From positions 1 through 64,000 of the forward strand of contig JADYZN010000039.1 of NCBI GenBank assembly GCA_020853095.1: a stretch of DNA of 64,000 nucleotides. The letters are read 5' to 3'. The translations under genes were made by a program, and so were the position numbers. Positions 8,484-16,263 of the stretch are shown piece after piece. Origin of the DNA: Phycisphaerales bacterium. Its GTDB lineage: Bacteria; Planctomycetota; Phycisphaerae; Tepidisphaerales; Tepidisphaeraceae. The notes below the pieces were generated by a model, which saw only the letters and a program-made list of their open reading frames with translations, had not been told where the DNA came from and did not search any database. Position 1 is the first letter of the stretch, and each line of letters begins with the position of its first letter.

Positions 8484-9538
8484 GACATACCCTTTCCGGC
8501 GGAGGCCAGACAGGTCGGACATGGACCGGCCGACTCGCGCCAAATAAACGTGGTTGGAACCGTATGAACACGAATGGCCTCCTTCGGATGTTCCAGTCGA
8601 TGGAACAAGGAGGCTTCAATGGACTCGGACAAGGCATCACTGTGCCGATCCAGACTGGCCAATGGAGGCGTCGTCGCCTGCGTCAGGTCAACGTTCTCCA
8701 CCCCCGCCACCGCCACATCCTCAGGCACACGCAACCCGCGATGCTGAAGCCATTTCAATACCCCCCCCGCGCCGCCATCGGCAGCGCATAAAATGGCATC
8801 GTACGGGAATGATTCCTCGGCCCGGGGATACCGGCGATCCATGATGGACCAATAGTTTTCAAAGTGGTTGACCAGGCGTGGCTCAGTACCGAGGTCCGCC
8901 GCGATCAAACGATCCACCGGCAGGCCCGCCTCGCGGAGCTTCTGCCTCATCGGCTCGATCTTTTCGTGATTGGATGCTTCTTGGCCGACAAATCCAATCC
9001 GCCGTCGGCCGGTCGCCAGCCAGTAATCCATCAACTGCCGGACGCCATGGGTTGTGTCCTGCACCACCAGGTCCACCGGGGAGGTTTCAATCTCATCCGT
9101 CATGGCCACCACGGCCTTGAACCCCTTGAGTTGACGAACGGTCACCGGGTCTTTCAATAAGCTATGACTGGCCTGGATCAGCACCCCATCCACGCCGCGC
9201 TGGGCAAAATCAACCAGAATTTGCCTTGAGATGGCAGGGTCGCTCAACGAATTGGCGAAGATCGTCACATAACCTTGATTCCATAGACGGATGGCAAGGT
9301 CCTGGACTATTTTCCCGGCAGTGGGCCTGCCCAGCGACCAGGCGATTCCGATGGTTCGAGTGCTTTTGCCCGCCAACCCCCGCGCCAGAGGATTGGGCCG
9401 ATACCCCATATCGCGGGCCAGATCCTGAACCTCTTTTCGGCGAGCGACACTGATTGATGGATGATCCCGCAACGCCATGGAAACCGTGGTCTTGGTCACC
9501 CTGGCACGTTCTGCGATATTCTTCAAGGAAATGGCCAT
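8453..9538 (-). CDS. LacI-family transcriptional regulator
   Basis: A 361-residue regulator of normal LacI-family length. Residues 4-29 are the N-terminal helix-turn-helix ('[20 protein letters not shown]'), followed by the hinge ('[19 protein letters not shown]') and a periplasmic-binding-protein-like effector domain ('[10 protein letters not shown]', '[10 protein letters not shown]'). Proteins of this family bind palindromic operators and release them on binding a sugar or related effector. The gene heads the minus-strand carbohydrate cluster, and its promoter carries two ACCGGTTAA-type palindromes, so autoregulation and control of the downstream genes are likely. The sugar effector cannot be told from sequence. 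Confidence 0.92.
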   Translation of the reverse strand: MAISLKNIAERARVTKTTVSMALRDHPSISVARRKEVQDLARDMGYRPNPLARGLAGKSTRTIGIAWSLGRPTAGKIVQDLAIRLWNQGYVTIFANSLSDPAISRQILVDFAQRGVDGVLIQASHSLLKDPVTVRQLKGFKAVVAMTDEIETSPVDLVVQDTTHGVRQLMDYWLATGRRRIGFVGQEASNHEKIEPMRQKLREAGLPVDRLIAADLGTEPRLVNHFENYWSIMDRRYPRAEESFPYDAILCAADGGAGGVLKWLQHRGLRVPEDVAVAGVENVDLTQATTPPLASLDRHSDALSESIEASLFHRLEHPKEAIRVHTVPTTFIWRESAGPCPTCLASAGKGMSCPLHANRSV

Positions 9539-9551
9539 ATCGCCTGCATTA

Positions 9552-9598
9552 CTTAACCGTTAATGCCAATAGATTAACCGGTAATGTTGTTGTGTCAA
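9552..9598 (-). promoter_or_regulatory. lacI-type gene promoter with two operator palindromes
   Basis: On the minus strand a perfect -35 hexamer TTGACA (9598-9593) is followed within the spacer by ATTACCGGTTAAT (9585-9573) and, further down, by TTAACGGTTAA (9563-9553), 15 bases before the ATG. A -10 such as TCTATT with a 19-base spacer, or TAATCT with 16, is weak. The first palindrome sits between -35 and -10 and the second just past the expected start point, the classical geometry for a repressor. Both share the core with the site at 3329-3336. Confidence 0.6.
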
Positions 9599-9610
9599 GA
9601 AAAAAATTAA

Positions 9611-9632
9611 AAAAAGACCGATAAGTCTTTTT
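9611..9632 (-). terminator. Hairpin with T-run ending the PD-(D/E)XK gene transcript
   Basis: AAAAAGAC (9611-9618) pairs with GTCTTTTT (9625-9632) around a 6-base loop. Read on the minus strand the hairpin is followed by TTTTTTTAATTTTTTT, an intrinsic-terminator arrangement. It lies about 105 bases past the stop of the gene ending at 9737 and upstream of the lacI promoter, so it would insulate that regulator from read-through. Confidence 0.6.
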
Positions 9633-9736
9633 CTCGGCTGATTGGTCCCGGATTTCACTGGGTTCCCCCACAACTTTCCGGCCGTGAAAGATGCAAGGAT
9701 TGGACAGTTTTTTCAGATGACTTGTTCGTGGCCCGT

Positions 9737-10381
9737 TCACCTCCAAACCGTCGGCCACAACGCCGCCGTGCACAATCGATGTCCCATTCGATCCCAGACC
9801 GGCGTCGATCTCACCTGTCGATCCCCCGCCAGCACCTCCTTTTGCGCCAGCAACATCTCAAACAATTCCAAATCCTTCTCCAAAATCTCGACGGATTCGT
9901 TAAAAACGATCAACAACATCCCCGCCTGTTTGATCCGCTCCTCCCGGTCCATCTTCAATAAATCCTCGACGATCCCCTTTTGCCATTGCATCCCGTAGCG
10001 CGTGTCCCGATCTTCCGGCCGGCGAAACTGATGCGCCACCTTCACCTCCAGCCACAACGCCCCCTCTGGCTCGGTTGGCTCGGCCGGATCAAACAACATC
10101 GGCGCCGAACGATCCAGCCGCAACGGATGCCCCTTGGGCGACAACACCAAATCGCATCGCCGCCGATGGGTCAACTTGTTGCCGGCCGACGATGGATAAT
10201 GCACCTCGCGCGCCACCTCGTAATAGTCCCCCAACCCCTCCGCCAGCATCGGATGCCACTGAAGCTCCTCCAGCGAATCCAACCCATACACCGCCTGTTC
10301 CAATCGCAGCCGCCCCTCGGATCGGCGCAACAATTCGCCAATCCGATCGGCCAACAACGAATAATCCCATTCCACGCCCAT
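9737..10381 (-). CDS. Hypothetical protein with PD-(D/E)XK nuclease-like motif
   Basis: A 214-residue cytoplasmic protein. The middle contains 'RRRCDLVLSP' (near residue 72) and, about 35 residues later, 'LWLEVKVAHQF', spacing and context like the D...ExK catalytic core of the PD-(D/E)XK nuclease fold. The C-terminal half is helical ('KQAGMLLIVFNESVEILEKD'). It starts 14 bases after the stop of the DCC thiol protein gene, so the two are likely one transcript. No restriction or defence partner is adjacent; the domain call is by motif only and the biological role is unknown. Confidence 0.45.
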   Translation of the reverse strand: MGVEWDYSLLADRIGELLRRSEGRLRLEQAVYGLDSLEELQWHPMLAEGLGDYYEVAREVHYPSSAGNKLTHRRRCDLVLSPKGHPLRLDRSAPMLFDPAEPTEPEGALWLEVKVAHQFRRPEDRDTRYGMQWQKGIVEDLLKMDREERIKQAGMLLIVFNESVEILEKDLELFEMLLAQKEVLAGDRQVRSTPVWDRMGHRLCTAALWPTVWR

Positions 10382-10395
10382 CGCTCAAACCCCCT

Positions 10396-10764
10396 TCAAC
10401 GAATCGAACACGCGCCCCCGGCGCAACCCCGATGCCGGGCCACCCACCGATACACCACGTGCCCAAGTCGGCTGATCCCCCGCCACCGCATCATCGGCCC
10501 CAGCATTCGCCCCGCCGCGAACGCCTCCACCAGCAACACCACCCCATCATACCCGCCCCCCAGCCCATCCGCCGGCGTCAAAACGTACATCTGCTGCCTC
10601 GCGGCGGCCGGATTCACCCGCGGATATTCCCGCATCAACTCCACCCGCGTCGAATCCACCAGCACCACCCTCCCCCCGCCCAGCATCCGCCGCACCGACA
10701 TCGCGCTGGCCCTGCAAAACCGGCAGTGCCCATCAAAAAACACAACGTATGGTTTGCCGTTCAT
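10396..10764 (-). CDS. DCC (DUF393) family thiol-disulfide oxidoreductase-like protein
   Basis: From the ATG at 10764 the product has 122 residues and opens 'MNGKPYVVFFDGHCRFCRAS', with the D-G-x-C-x-x-C signature near residues 11-16 that defines the DCC/DUF393 family (thioredoxin-like, YuxK type). The rest fits the family: 'RWRGISRLGHVVYRWVARHR' near the C-terminus, then a second Cys pair. The redox partner is unknown. A longer in-frame start at 10857 would add 31 residues before the conserved start and is less likely. Divergent from the small membrane gene at 10838. Confidence 0.8.
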   Translation of the reverse strand: MNGKPYVVFFDGHCRFCRASAMSVRRMLGGGRVVLVDSTRVELMREYPRVNPAAARQQMYVLTPADGLGGGYDGVVLLVEAFAAGRMLGPMMRWRGISRLGHVVYRWVARHRGCAGGACSIR

Positions 10765-10837
10765 GATGGAGAATACCTTAATCCAAATTTCACCCCGTTT
10801 CTCCCCACCTCCGCCCCGATCCGATACACTACCCACC

Positions 10838-10957
10838 ATGTTCCATCGATCCCGCACCCTGCGACTCGCCTACCTCCTGGTCACCACCGTCGGCCTGATC
10901 GTGGTGATCTGGTATTTCCTTCGCTACGTCAAACTCATGGACAGCCTCACAAAATGA
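10838..10957 (+). CDS. Small single-span membrane protein (39 aa)
   Basis: A 39-residue ORF with a basic N-terminus (MFHRSRTLR), one transmembrane helix ('LAYLLVTTVGLIVVIWYFL') and a polar tail. Its TGA overlaps the ATG of the next gene as ATGA (10954-10957), the usual sign of translational coupling, which argues it is real despite its size. Function unknown; it precedes the delta' subunit gene and is divergent from the DCC gene. Confidence 0.55.
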   Translation: MFHRSRTLRLAYLLVTTVGLIVVIWYFLRYVKLMDSLTK

Positions 10958-12033
10958 AGACCCTCGCGATGAAGACCCTCGCCGACATCTTCGCCCAGGA
11001 TCAGGCCATTGATCTGCTGTGCCGTGCCCATCGTTCCAATCGACTCCCCCACGGCCTGATCTTTTCCGGCCCCATCGGCATCGGCAAAGCGACCACCGCC
11101 GCCGCCCTGGGCACTTTATTCCTGTGCCCCAATCCCACCCTTCCACAAGATGAGCGTAAATTTCCCCTTCCCTGCGGCCATTGCGATTCCTGCCGGCTCT
11201 GCGCATCCGAAAAAATCGCTCATCCCGATTTCCACATCATCTACAAGGAACTGATCCGCTATCACGACAAGACCGGCAAATCCAAAGGGATCAATCTCGC
11301 CATCGACGTCGTCCGCGCTGAACTGATCGAACCGGCCGCCCACAAACCCACCCTCGGCCACGGCAAAGTCTTCATCATCGAACAAGCCGACACCATGACC
11401 CCCGCCGCCCAAAACGCCCTCCTCAAAACCCTCGAAGAACCGCCCGGCCGATCCCTCATCATCCTCCTGACCGACCAACCCACCTCGCTGCTGCCCACCA
11501 TCCGCAGCCGCTGCCAGTTGATCCCCTTCTCACCCCTGCCCGCGGAAACGATCCAACAGGAATTGCTCCGCCGGCACATCGACCCCTCCCTGGCCGCCGA
11601 GGCCGCCCAATGGGCCGAAGGCTCGCTCGGCACCGCCCTGCAATGGATCGAAGCCGACCTGCTGACCCCCGCCCGACAGGTCCGCCAGTTCATCGACCAG
11701 TATCTCGCCGGCCGATCACCCGATGCCGACCTGCCCGGCTGGTTCAAAAAAGCCGCCGAACATTACGCCGAACATCAACTCAAACGCGACAAACTCGCCA
11801 GCAAGGATCAGGCCACCCGCGAAGCCCTGAATCTCTACCTTCGACTCGCCGCCCAACCCCTGCGCCAACAACTCCGCACCGAATCCAACCCCGCTCGTCT
11901 CGAACGCCTCTGCCAGGCCATCGACGCCCTCGCCCGCACCGCCGACGACCTCGACGCCAACGTCAACATCTCGCTGGCCTTCCAATATCTCGTCTCCACC
12001 TTGCAACGCCAGTTCCTCCCCTCCACCGGCTGA
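10954..12033 (+). CDS. holB: DNA polymerase III delta' subunit-like clamp-loader ATPase
   Basis: The product is 359 residues from the ATG at 10954 (a second ATG lies 15 bases on). It has a Walker A-like loop 'GPIGIGKAT' (residues 39-47), a Cys cluster ('CGHCDSCRLC', near 70-80) typical of the zinc module of gamma/delta' proteins, 'VFIIEQADTMTPAAQNALLK' and 'LEEPP' (Walker B region) and the 'SRC' motif in 'TIRSRCQ'. It loads the beta clamp as part of the replicase. The start overlaps the small membrane gene by ATGA. The gene symbol follows family convention; DnaX-like gamma/tau is the alternative, but the length and lack of a long tail favour delta'. Confidence 0.85.
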   Translation: MKTLAMKTLADIFAQDQAIDLLCRAHRSNRLPHGLIFSGPIGIGKATTAAALGTLFLCPNPTLPQDERKFPLPCGHCDSCRLCASEKIAHPDFHIIYKELIRYHDKTGKSKGINLAIDVVRAELIEPAAHKPTLGHGKVFIIEQADTMTPAAQNALLKTLEEPPGRSLIILLTDQPTSLLPTIRSRCQLIPFSPLPAETIQQELLRRHIDPSLAAEAAQWAEGSLGTALQWIEADLLTPARQVRQFIDQYLAGRSPDADLPGWFKKAAEHYAEHQLKRDKLASKDQATREALNLYLRLAAQPLRQQLRTESNPARLERLCQAIDALARTADDLDANVNISLAFQYLVSTLQRQFLPSTG

Positions 12034-12055
12034 CCACGATCGCACATCCCATCCG

Positions 12056-12889
12056 ATGCCCACCCAACGTTACAAACTCACCCTCTCCTATCGCGGAACC
12101 GCCTACCACGGCTGGCAAACCCAATCCATGGTTCCCACCTACAAAGGCCCCACGCCCCCGCCCGGCCACGGCATCCCCACCATCCAGGAAATCCTCTCCC
12201 GCGCCCTGTGCCGAATCGTCCGCCATCCGGTCAAACTCGTCGGCTCATCCCGCACCGACGCCGGCGTTCACGCCAAAGGCCAGCTCGCCCATTTCGACAC
12301 CGACCAAACCCAGATCCCTCCCGAAAACCTCCGCCGCGCCCTCAACCACGCCCTGCCACCCGACGTTCTCGTCCGCTCCATCGAACCGGTCGATGATTCC
12401 TTCAACGCCGTCACCAGCACCCTCGACAAACGCTACCAATACGCCCTCTGGAACGCCCCCAACCGCCACCCCTTCGCCGCCGACCTGGTGTGGCACCGCT
12501 GGCAAACCCTCGACCTGCCCGCGATGCGAGCCGCCGCCGCCCATCTCGTCGGCACGCACGACTTCGCCTCCTTCGCCCGGCCGGGCCACGGCCGCGAATC
12601 CACCACCCGCACCCTTCTCCAATGCGCTGTCTCCCAACGCGGCCCCCTCATCATCATCGCCGTCCACGGCACCGGCTTTCTCTGGAACATGGTCCGCATC
12701 ATCGTCGGAACGCTGGTCGAAGTCGGCCAGCGCCGCATCGCGCCCGATGACATCCCCTCCATCCTCGCCGCCCGCGCCCGCACCGCCGCCGGCCCCACCG
12801 CGCCCCCGCACGGCCTCTACCTCCACTGGATCCGCACCCGGCCACCCGGCCCTTTACCCGCCGATCAACCCTCCATAGACTTTTCCTGA
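12056..12889 (+). CDS. truA: tRNA pseudouridine(38-40) synthase
   Basis: A 277-residue TruA. It shows the conserved opening 'KLTLSYRGTAYHGWQ', the catalytic 'GSSRTDAGVHAKGQ' with the nucleophilic Asp at about residue 68, 'LDKRYQYALW', 'GTHDFASFARPG' and 'FLWNMVRIIVGTLVEVG' near the C-terminus. It converts uridines 38, 39 and 40 of tRNA anticodon arms to pseudouridine. An insert of about 15 residues ('QSMVPTYKGPTPPPGHG') after the first strand is longer than in E. coli TruA. It begins 22 bases after the clamp-loader gene and overlaps the next gene by one base. Confidence 0.93.
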   Translation: MPTQRYKLTLSYRGTAYHGWQTQSMVPTYKGPTPPPGHGIPTIQEILSRALCRIVRHPVKLVGSSRTDAGVHAKGQLAHFDTDQTQIPPENLRRALNHALPPDVLVRSIEPVDDSFNAVTSTLDKRYQYALWNAPNRHPFAADLVWHRWQTLDLPAMRAAAAHLVGTHDFASFARPGHGRESTTRTLLQCAVSQRGPLIIIAVHGTGFLWNMVRIIVGTLVEVGQRRIAPDDIPSILAARARTAAGPTAPPHGLYLHWIRTRPPGPLPADQPSIDFS

Positions 12890-13581
12890 TGCGTTGCTTC
12901 ATGTGTTGCTTCCTTCCCACCCTGCTGCTCATCGGCTCCCTCCTGCCGGCCGCGCCGCCCGCCACGCAACCGGCCGTCGGCCAGTTTCCCCACGTTCAGG
13001 TAGACCTGAAAAAACGCCAGGTCCGCATCGAGTGCCAATCCCTCAATCCCACCATGCCCCTCGAATTTTTCTGCGTCAAAACCGGAACCAGCGAACACGA
13101 GTCGGTCCTGCGCACCGAAGCACTCCCCGAACACATCCACACCGCCCTGCTCATGCTCGGCCTCCAGCCCGGCGCCCCCGTCCATTACGACCCCGCCCAG
13201 GACAAATGGATCGCCCCCCACGGCCCGCCATTGCACATCTATTGCGAAACGGTAAAAGACAACAACCCTTCCATCGCCCCCGCCGGCCAATGGATGCGTA
13301 ACGTCAAAACAAAACAACCCGCCCCCCCCTTCACCTGGGTCTTCACCGGCTCGCGACTGACCGACAACGGAACCTACGCCGCCAATCTCACCGGCTACGT
13401 CGTCTCGGTCGTCAACTTCGACCTGACCGTCATCGACATCCCCCAACTGGCCAGCAGCGACAACCAGACCCTTCAATGGGAATACAACCCCGACATGGTC
13501 CCCCCCACCGGTTCCCCCGTCACGATGATCATCGAACCCGCCGACGCACCTCAACCCGCCACCACCCAACCCGCCGAATGA
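12889..13581 (+). CDS. Exported YdjY-like domain protein
   Basis: 230 residues with a signal peptide (residues 1-22, 'LLLIGSLLPAAPP'). The body 'VQVDLKKRQVRIEC', 'LEFFCVKTGTSEHESVL', 'LPEHIHTALLMLGLQPG' matches the YdjY-like family found in planctomycetes and some proteobacteria, whose role is unknown. The tail is a low-complexity TTQP linker. Start is ATG at 12889, sharing a base with the truA stop (TGATG); the stop overlaps the next ATG as ATGA, so the four genes from 10954 form a tightly coupled operon. Confidence 0.7.
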   Translation: MRCFMCCFLPTLLLIGSLLPAAPPATQPAVGQFPHVQVDLKKRQVRIECQSLNPTMPLEFFCVKTGTSEHESVLRTEALPEHIHTALLMLGLQPGAPVHYDPAQDKWIAPHGPPLHIYCETVKDNNPSIAPAGQWMRNVKTKQPAPPFTWVFTGSRLTDNGTYAANLTGYVVSVVNFDLTVIDIPQLASSDNQTLQWEYNPDMVPPTGSPVTMIIEPADAPQPATTQPAE

Positions 13582-14303
13582 TCACCCGACCTGTCGATTC
13601 ATCCTCCATCCCCTTCGAGCCTCCATGGCGCGTGATTCTTCAATCCGCGCTCTTCCCGTTCCTGCTGGCATCCATTCTGTTCCTCCTGTGCCGAACCATC
13701 ACCACAACCCTTCCCCTCTACTTCTGCGCCTTCGCAATCCTCAGCTTCATCCTTCCCGCCGAAGCTATTTCGCAAACCACTTTGTTCCGCCAATCCCTCT
13801 GCGCCGCCGCCCCCGTTGACGCCATCGCACTGCTTCTTCTGCCACCATTGTTTTCAGGCACGATCCTGCCGACCCAGTGGCTGTTGTTTTATGCGTTGCT
13901 GATCGCTTACGCCGCCGCTCTGTGGGGATGTGTCCGCCTACTGGCCTCCCTTCGCTTCGCCCCACCCCTCGCGGCCGCCATGACCCTCCTCCTCTCCATC
14001 GCATGGCTCACCTGGCCACTCTGGACCAGCGCGTTTGTGACCGCGCCGATAACCGACATGCTGATCCCCCCGCATCCAATCTTCGCCACCAATTCGCTGC
14101 TTCATCCCCCCTTCGGCGTCTGGACCGAATCCCCCTTCCCCTATCGTCTGACCACTCTGAATCAGGACATCCCCTATTCCCTCCCCGCCACCATCATCCC
14201 CTCACTGGTCTGCCATGCCCTCTTCGCCGTCATCACCCTCACGGCCGCGTCGTTGCGTTGCTCCCGACATCAACCTTCCGCTCCACCGCTCGCGAATCAA
14301 TGA
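13578..14303 (+). CDS. Polytopic membrane protein of unknown function
   Basis: 241 residues from the ATG at 13578, which overlaps the stop of the YdjY-like gene (ATGA). At least five hydrophobic segments are visible, near residues 18-37, 43-58, 78-95, 102-122 and 135-155, plus one near the end. The arrangement recalls YIP1-type membrane proteins but no signature motif is present. Its 3' end overlaps a small opposite-strand ORF (14239-14391) tail to tail. Nothing about its function can be read from the sequence. Confidence 0.6.
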   Translation: MITRPVDSSSIPFEPPWRVILQSALFPFLLASILFLLCRTITTTLPLYFCAFAILSFILPAEAISQTTLFRQSLCAAAPVDAIALLLLPPLFSGTILPTQWLLFYALLIAYAAALWGCVRLLASLRFAPPLAAAMTLLLSIAWLTWPLWTSAFVTAPITDMLIPPHPIFATNSLLHPPFGVWTESPFPYRLTTLNQDIPYSLPATIIPSLVCHALFAVITLTAASLRCSRHQPSAPPLANQ

Positions 14304-14391
14304 ACCAGATCGACACCGCCGCCACCACCGCCAACACCCCGTACGCCAGCACCTTCTTCCACGCCGGCCATGATCCATCACGCCGCATCAT
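14239..14391 (-). CDS. Small single-span membrane protein (50 aa), convergent overlap
   Basis: A 50-residue ORF starting at ATG 14391, which overlaps the stop of the lipase-like gene as ATGATG (coupled). The peptide has a basic N-terminus (MMRRDGSWPAWKK), a hydrophobic helix ('VLAYGVLAVVAAVSIWF') and the tail '...SNATTRP', a TTRP ending that recurs in exported proteins of this genome. It overlaps the end of the plus-strand membrane gene by 65 bases, so one of the two ends may be misjudged, but the coupling and helix support it. Confidence 0.45.
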   Translation of the reverse strand: MMRRDGSWPAWKKVLAYGVLAVVAAVSIWFIDSRAVERKVDVGSNATTRP

Positions 14392-15176
14392 CGTCTCCCC
14401 GCCATTTCTCCATCCACCGGCCGCGTCGTCGCGCCAACCCGTTCATCCAACACCATCGGCGCCACCACCGCCTCGACAAATCGTCTCATCATCCCCCCGA
14501 TGTGATCCCCATTATTCCCATACCTCGTCCACTCCGGCTGATATGGAATCTCCACCACCTTTCGATATTCCTCCGCGTCGGCCCCCTCCGGCACAACAAA
14601 CCCCACCATCCCCGCCGCCTCCGTTCGCACCCCGTCGATCGTCCCGAATAATTTTGTCCCCACCCCCAGCACCAGCGCATCAAATTCGCTGTACAACACG
14701 AACACCTTCCCCCGCACGTGCCGCAACGCCGCCGACAAATCATACCCCGGCGACAACGCCGGCGCGATCATCACCACATCCTCCACCTGCACCCCTTCCG
14801 GCAACCGTTCCAACGCCCACACCGCCAAACCCGACCCCGCGCTGTGCGACGTGATCCGTACCGAAATCTCCGGCCGCTTCCGCTTCTCATCCACAATCAT
14901 CGCGGCGATTTTCTCCGCCTGCTTCTGATTTCTCTCCATCGCATGCAACGCCGGCAATCCCGGATCCCCGCACGTCCAGTTGTAAATCTCAATCCGCCCC
15001 GAAACCCCTCCCTCCCTCAATCCTTTCACCAGCTCATCATCCATGTACATGTGCCCACCGATCCCCGGCAGATGGATCACCAGCAACTCTCCCGCCGCCG
15101 CATTCCCCGCCCCCAGGGCGCACACCAGCGCCAACCCCATCAACCATCGAACCATCGCTCGTGCGGTTAAGACCAT
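14388..15176 (-). CDS. Exported alpha/beta-hydrolase-like (lipase-like) protein
   Basis: 262 residues with a signal peptide ending near residue 28 ('GAGNAAAG'). The core shows 'LLVIHLPGIGGHMYMD', 'RITSHSAGSGLAVWALERLP' with the nucleophile elbow G/S-H-S-A-G of alpha/beta hydrolases, 'VVMIAPALSPGYDL', 'GKVFVLYSEFDALVLG' (acid residue region) and a His in 'NNGDHIGGMM', so a Ser-Asp-His triad is plausible. The substrate, a lipid ester or similar, is unknown. The gene lies downstream of the ferredoxin-NADP reductase and is followed by the 50-residue membrane peptide. Confidence 0.7.
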   Translation of the reverse strand: MVLTARAMVRWLMGLALVCALGAGNAAAGELLVIHLPGIGGHMYMDDELVKGLREGGVSGRIEIYNWTCGDPGLPALHAMERNQKQAEKIAAMIVDEKRKRPEISVRITSHSAGSGLAVWALERLPEGVQVEDVVMIAPALSPGYDLSAALRHVRGKVFVLYSEFDALVLGVGTKLFGTIDGVRTEAAGMVGFVVPEGADAEEYRKVVEIPYQPEWTRYGNNGDHIGGMMRRFVEAVVAPMVLDERVGATTRPVDGEMAGRR

Positions 15177-15213
15177 TCATCTCCCTTTGTCCCGCCCCTT
15201 CTTCTCTCATCTC

Positions 15214-16206
15214 CTATTTCCTGGCCGTGCTGTGACCAGGAAAGATATTCGCCTCCGGCTCCAGATAATGTTTCGCATGATTCGCCGCGATCGCCGCCTC
15301 CGAAAACCCCGTAACGATCAATTTCAGCTTCCCCGGATACGTCGTCACATCCCCGGCCGCGAAAATCCCCGGCCGGTTCGTCTGCATCATCGAATCCACC
15401 TTGATCTGCGACCCCTCCAATTCCAAACCCCAATCCTTGATCGGCCCCAATGAGCTTTCAAATCCGATGTTCACCAACACCGCATCCACCGACAGCGTGT
15501 CCGACACCTTGCTCCGGTTGTCATAGATCACCGCACGCTCTATTGTCCCATCCCCTTCAATCGCCATAAGTTCATGAAATACCTTGATTTGCGTAGGACC
15601 GATTCGCATTTTCGACACGCTCTCTTCATGCGCCCGAAAACCATCCCTTCGATGGATCAAAAACTGCTTGTCCGTCACGTCTGACAGCATGTTTGCCCAG
15701 TCCACAGCGCTATCGCCCCCTCCAACAATCAATACCCGCTTGCCCCGAAATGGTTCCATCGACTGCACAAAATAGTACAGCCCGTTGCCTTCATATTCCG
15801 TTGCATTTTTCAGCGGTAGTTTTTTCGGCGAGAACGCCCCCACCCCGGCCGAGATCAAAACCGTCCGCGCTGGGTAGTCCCCCTTGCTGGTGATCACCCG
15901 ATAGGTCGGCCTGTCACTGCTGTCCGACACCTCCAGCCGTTCCACCTGCTCACCCAATCGCACCGTCGGCCGATACTGCAACCCCTGCTCGATCAGGTCC
16001 GCCACCAGGTCCTTGGCCAGCACCTTCGGAAACCCCGCCACATCATAGATGTATTTCTCCGGATAAAGCGTCGCCAACTGGCCGCCAAGCACTTCCAGCG
16101 AATCCAGGATCGTGACCGACATCCCCCTCATTCCCGCATAACACGCGCCAAATAAACCCGTTGGCCCCCCACCCACAATCACCATGTCCGCCAGGTCATT
16201 GTTCAT
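15214..16206 (-). CDS. Ferredoxin-NADP reductase, thioredoxin-reductase-like type
   Basis: A 330-residue flavoprotein with two Rossmann motifs: FAD 'DMVIVGGGPTGLFGACYAG' at residues 7-25 and NAD(P) 'RVLIVGGGDSAVDWAN' near 155-170. 'GIFAAGDVTTYPGKLKLIVTGF' near the C-terminus is the FAD-binding ATG/GD motif. There is no CxxC between the two, so it is not a thioredoxin reductase but the type 2 ferredoxin (flavodoxin)-NADP+ reductase of the YumC/TrxR-like group. It passes electrons between NADPH and ferredoxin. A two-unit direct repeat lies 27 bases before the ATG (16233-16258), a likely regulatory site shared with the gene starting at 16941. Confidence 0.88.
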   Translation of the reverse strand: MNNDLADMVIVGGGPTGLFGACYAGMRGMSVTILDSLEVLGGQLATLYPEKYIYDVAGFPKVLAKDLVADLIEQGLQYRPTVRLGEQVERLEVSDSSDRPTYRVITSKGDYPARTVLISAGVGAFSPKKLPLKNATEYEGNGLYYFVQSMEPFRGKRVLIVGGGDSAVDWANMLSDVTDKQFLIHRRDGFRAHEESVSKMRIGPTQIKVFHELMAIEGDGTIERAVIYDNRSKVSDTLSVDAVLVNIGFESSLGPIKDWGLELEGSQIKVDSMMQTNRPGIFAAGDVTTYPGKLKLIVTGFSEAAIAANHAKHYLEPEANIFPGHSTARK

Positions 16207-16232
16207 AACATGCTTATATCCAATAACTTATA

Positions 16233-16258
16233 TCCTGTCAGCCACTCGTCTGACAAGG
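16233..16258 (-). promoter_or_regulatory. Direct-repeat operator-like element, copy 1
   Basis: On the minus strand, 27 bases before the ferredoxin-NADP reductase start, the sequence reads TTGTCAGACGAG followed directly by TGGCTGACAGGA. Each unit is 12 bases, about one helical turn. The 24-base block matches 19 of 24 positions of the block at 17021-17056 upstream of the HTH gene. Repeated same-orientation half sites one turn apart are typical of regulator-binding sites; the regulator is not identified. Confidence 0.45.
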
Positions 16259-16263
16259 TTAAA

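Noticed and set aside
10461-10475. Other CACGTG-containing sequences considered as further parS sites
   Set aside because: They match only the central hexamer or less and lack the flanking GTTNCACGTGRAAC arms.
10075-10953. Long N-terminal in-frame extension of the delta'-like gene
   Set aside because: The first 293 codons are Pro/Arg-rich, antisense to the PD-(D/E)XK and DCC genes, and precede a coupled ATG with a normal AAA+ start.
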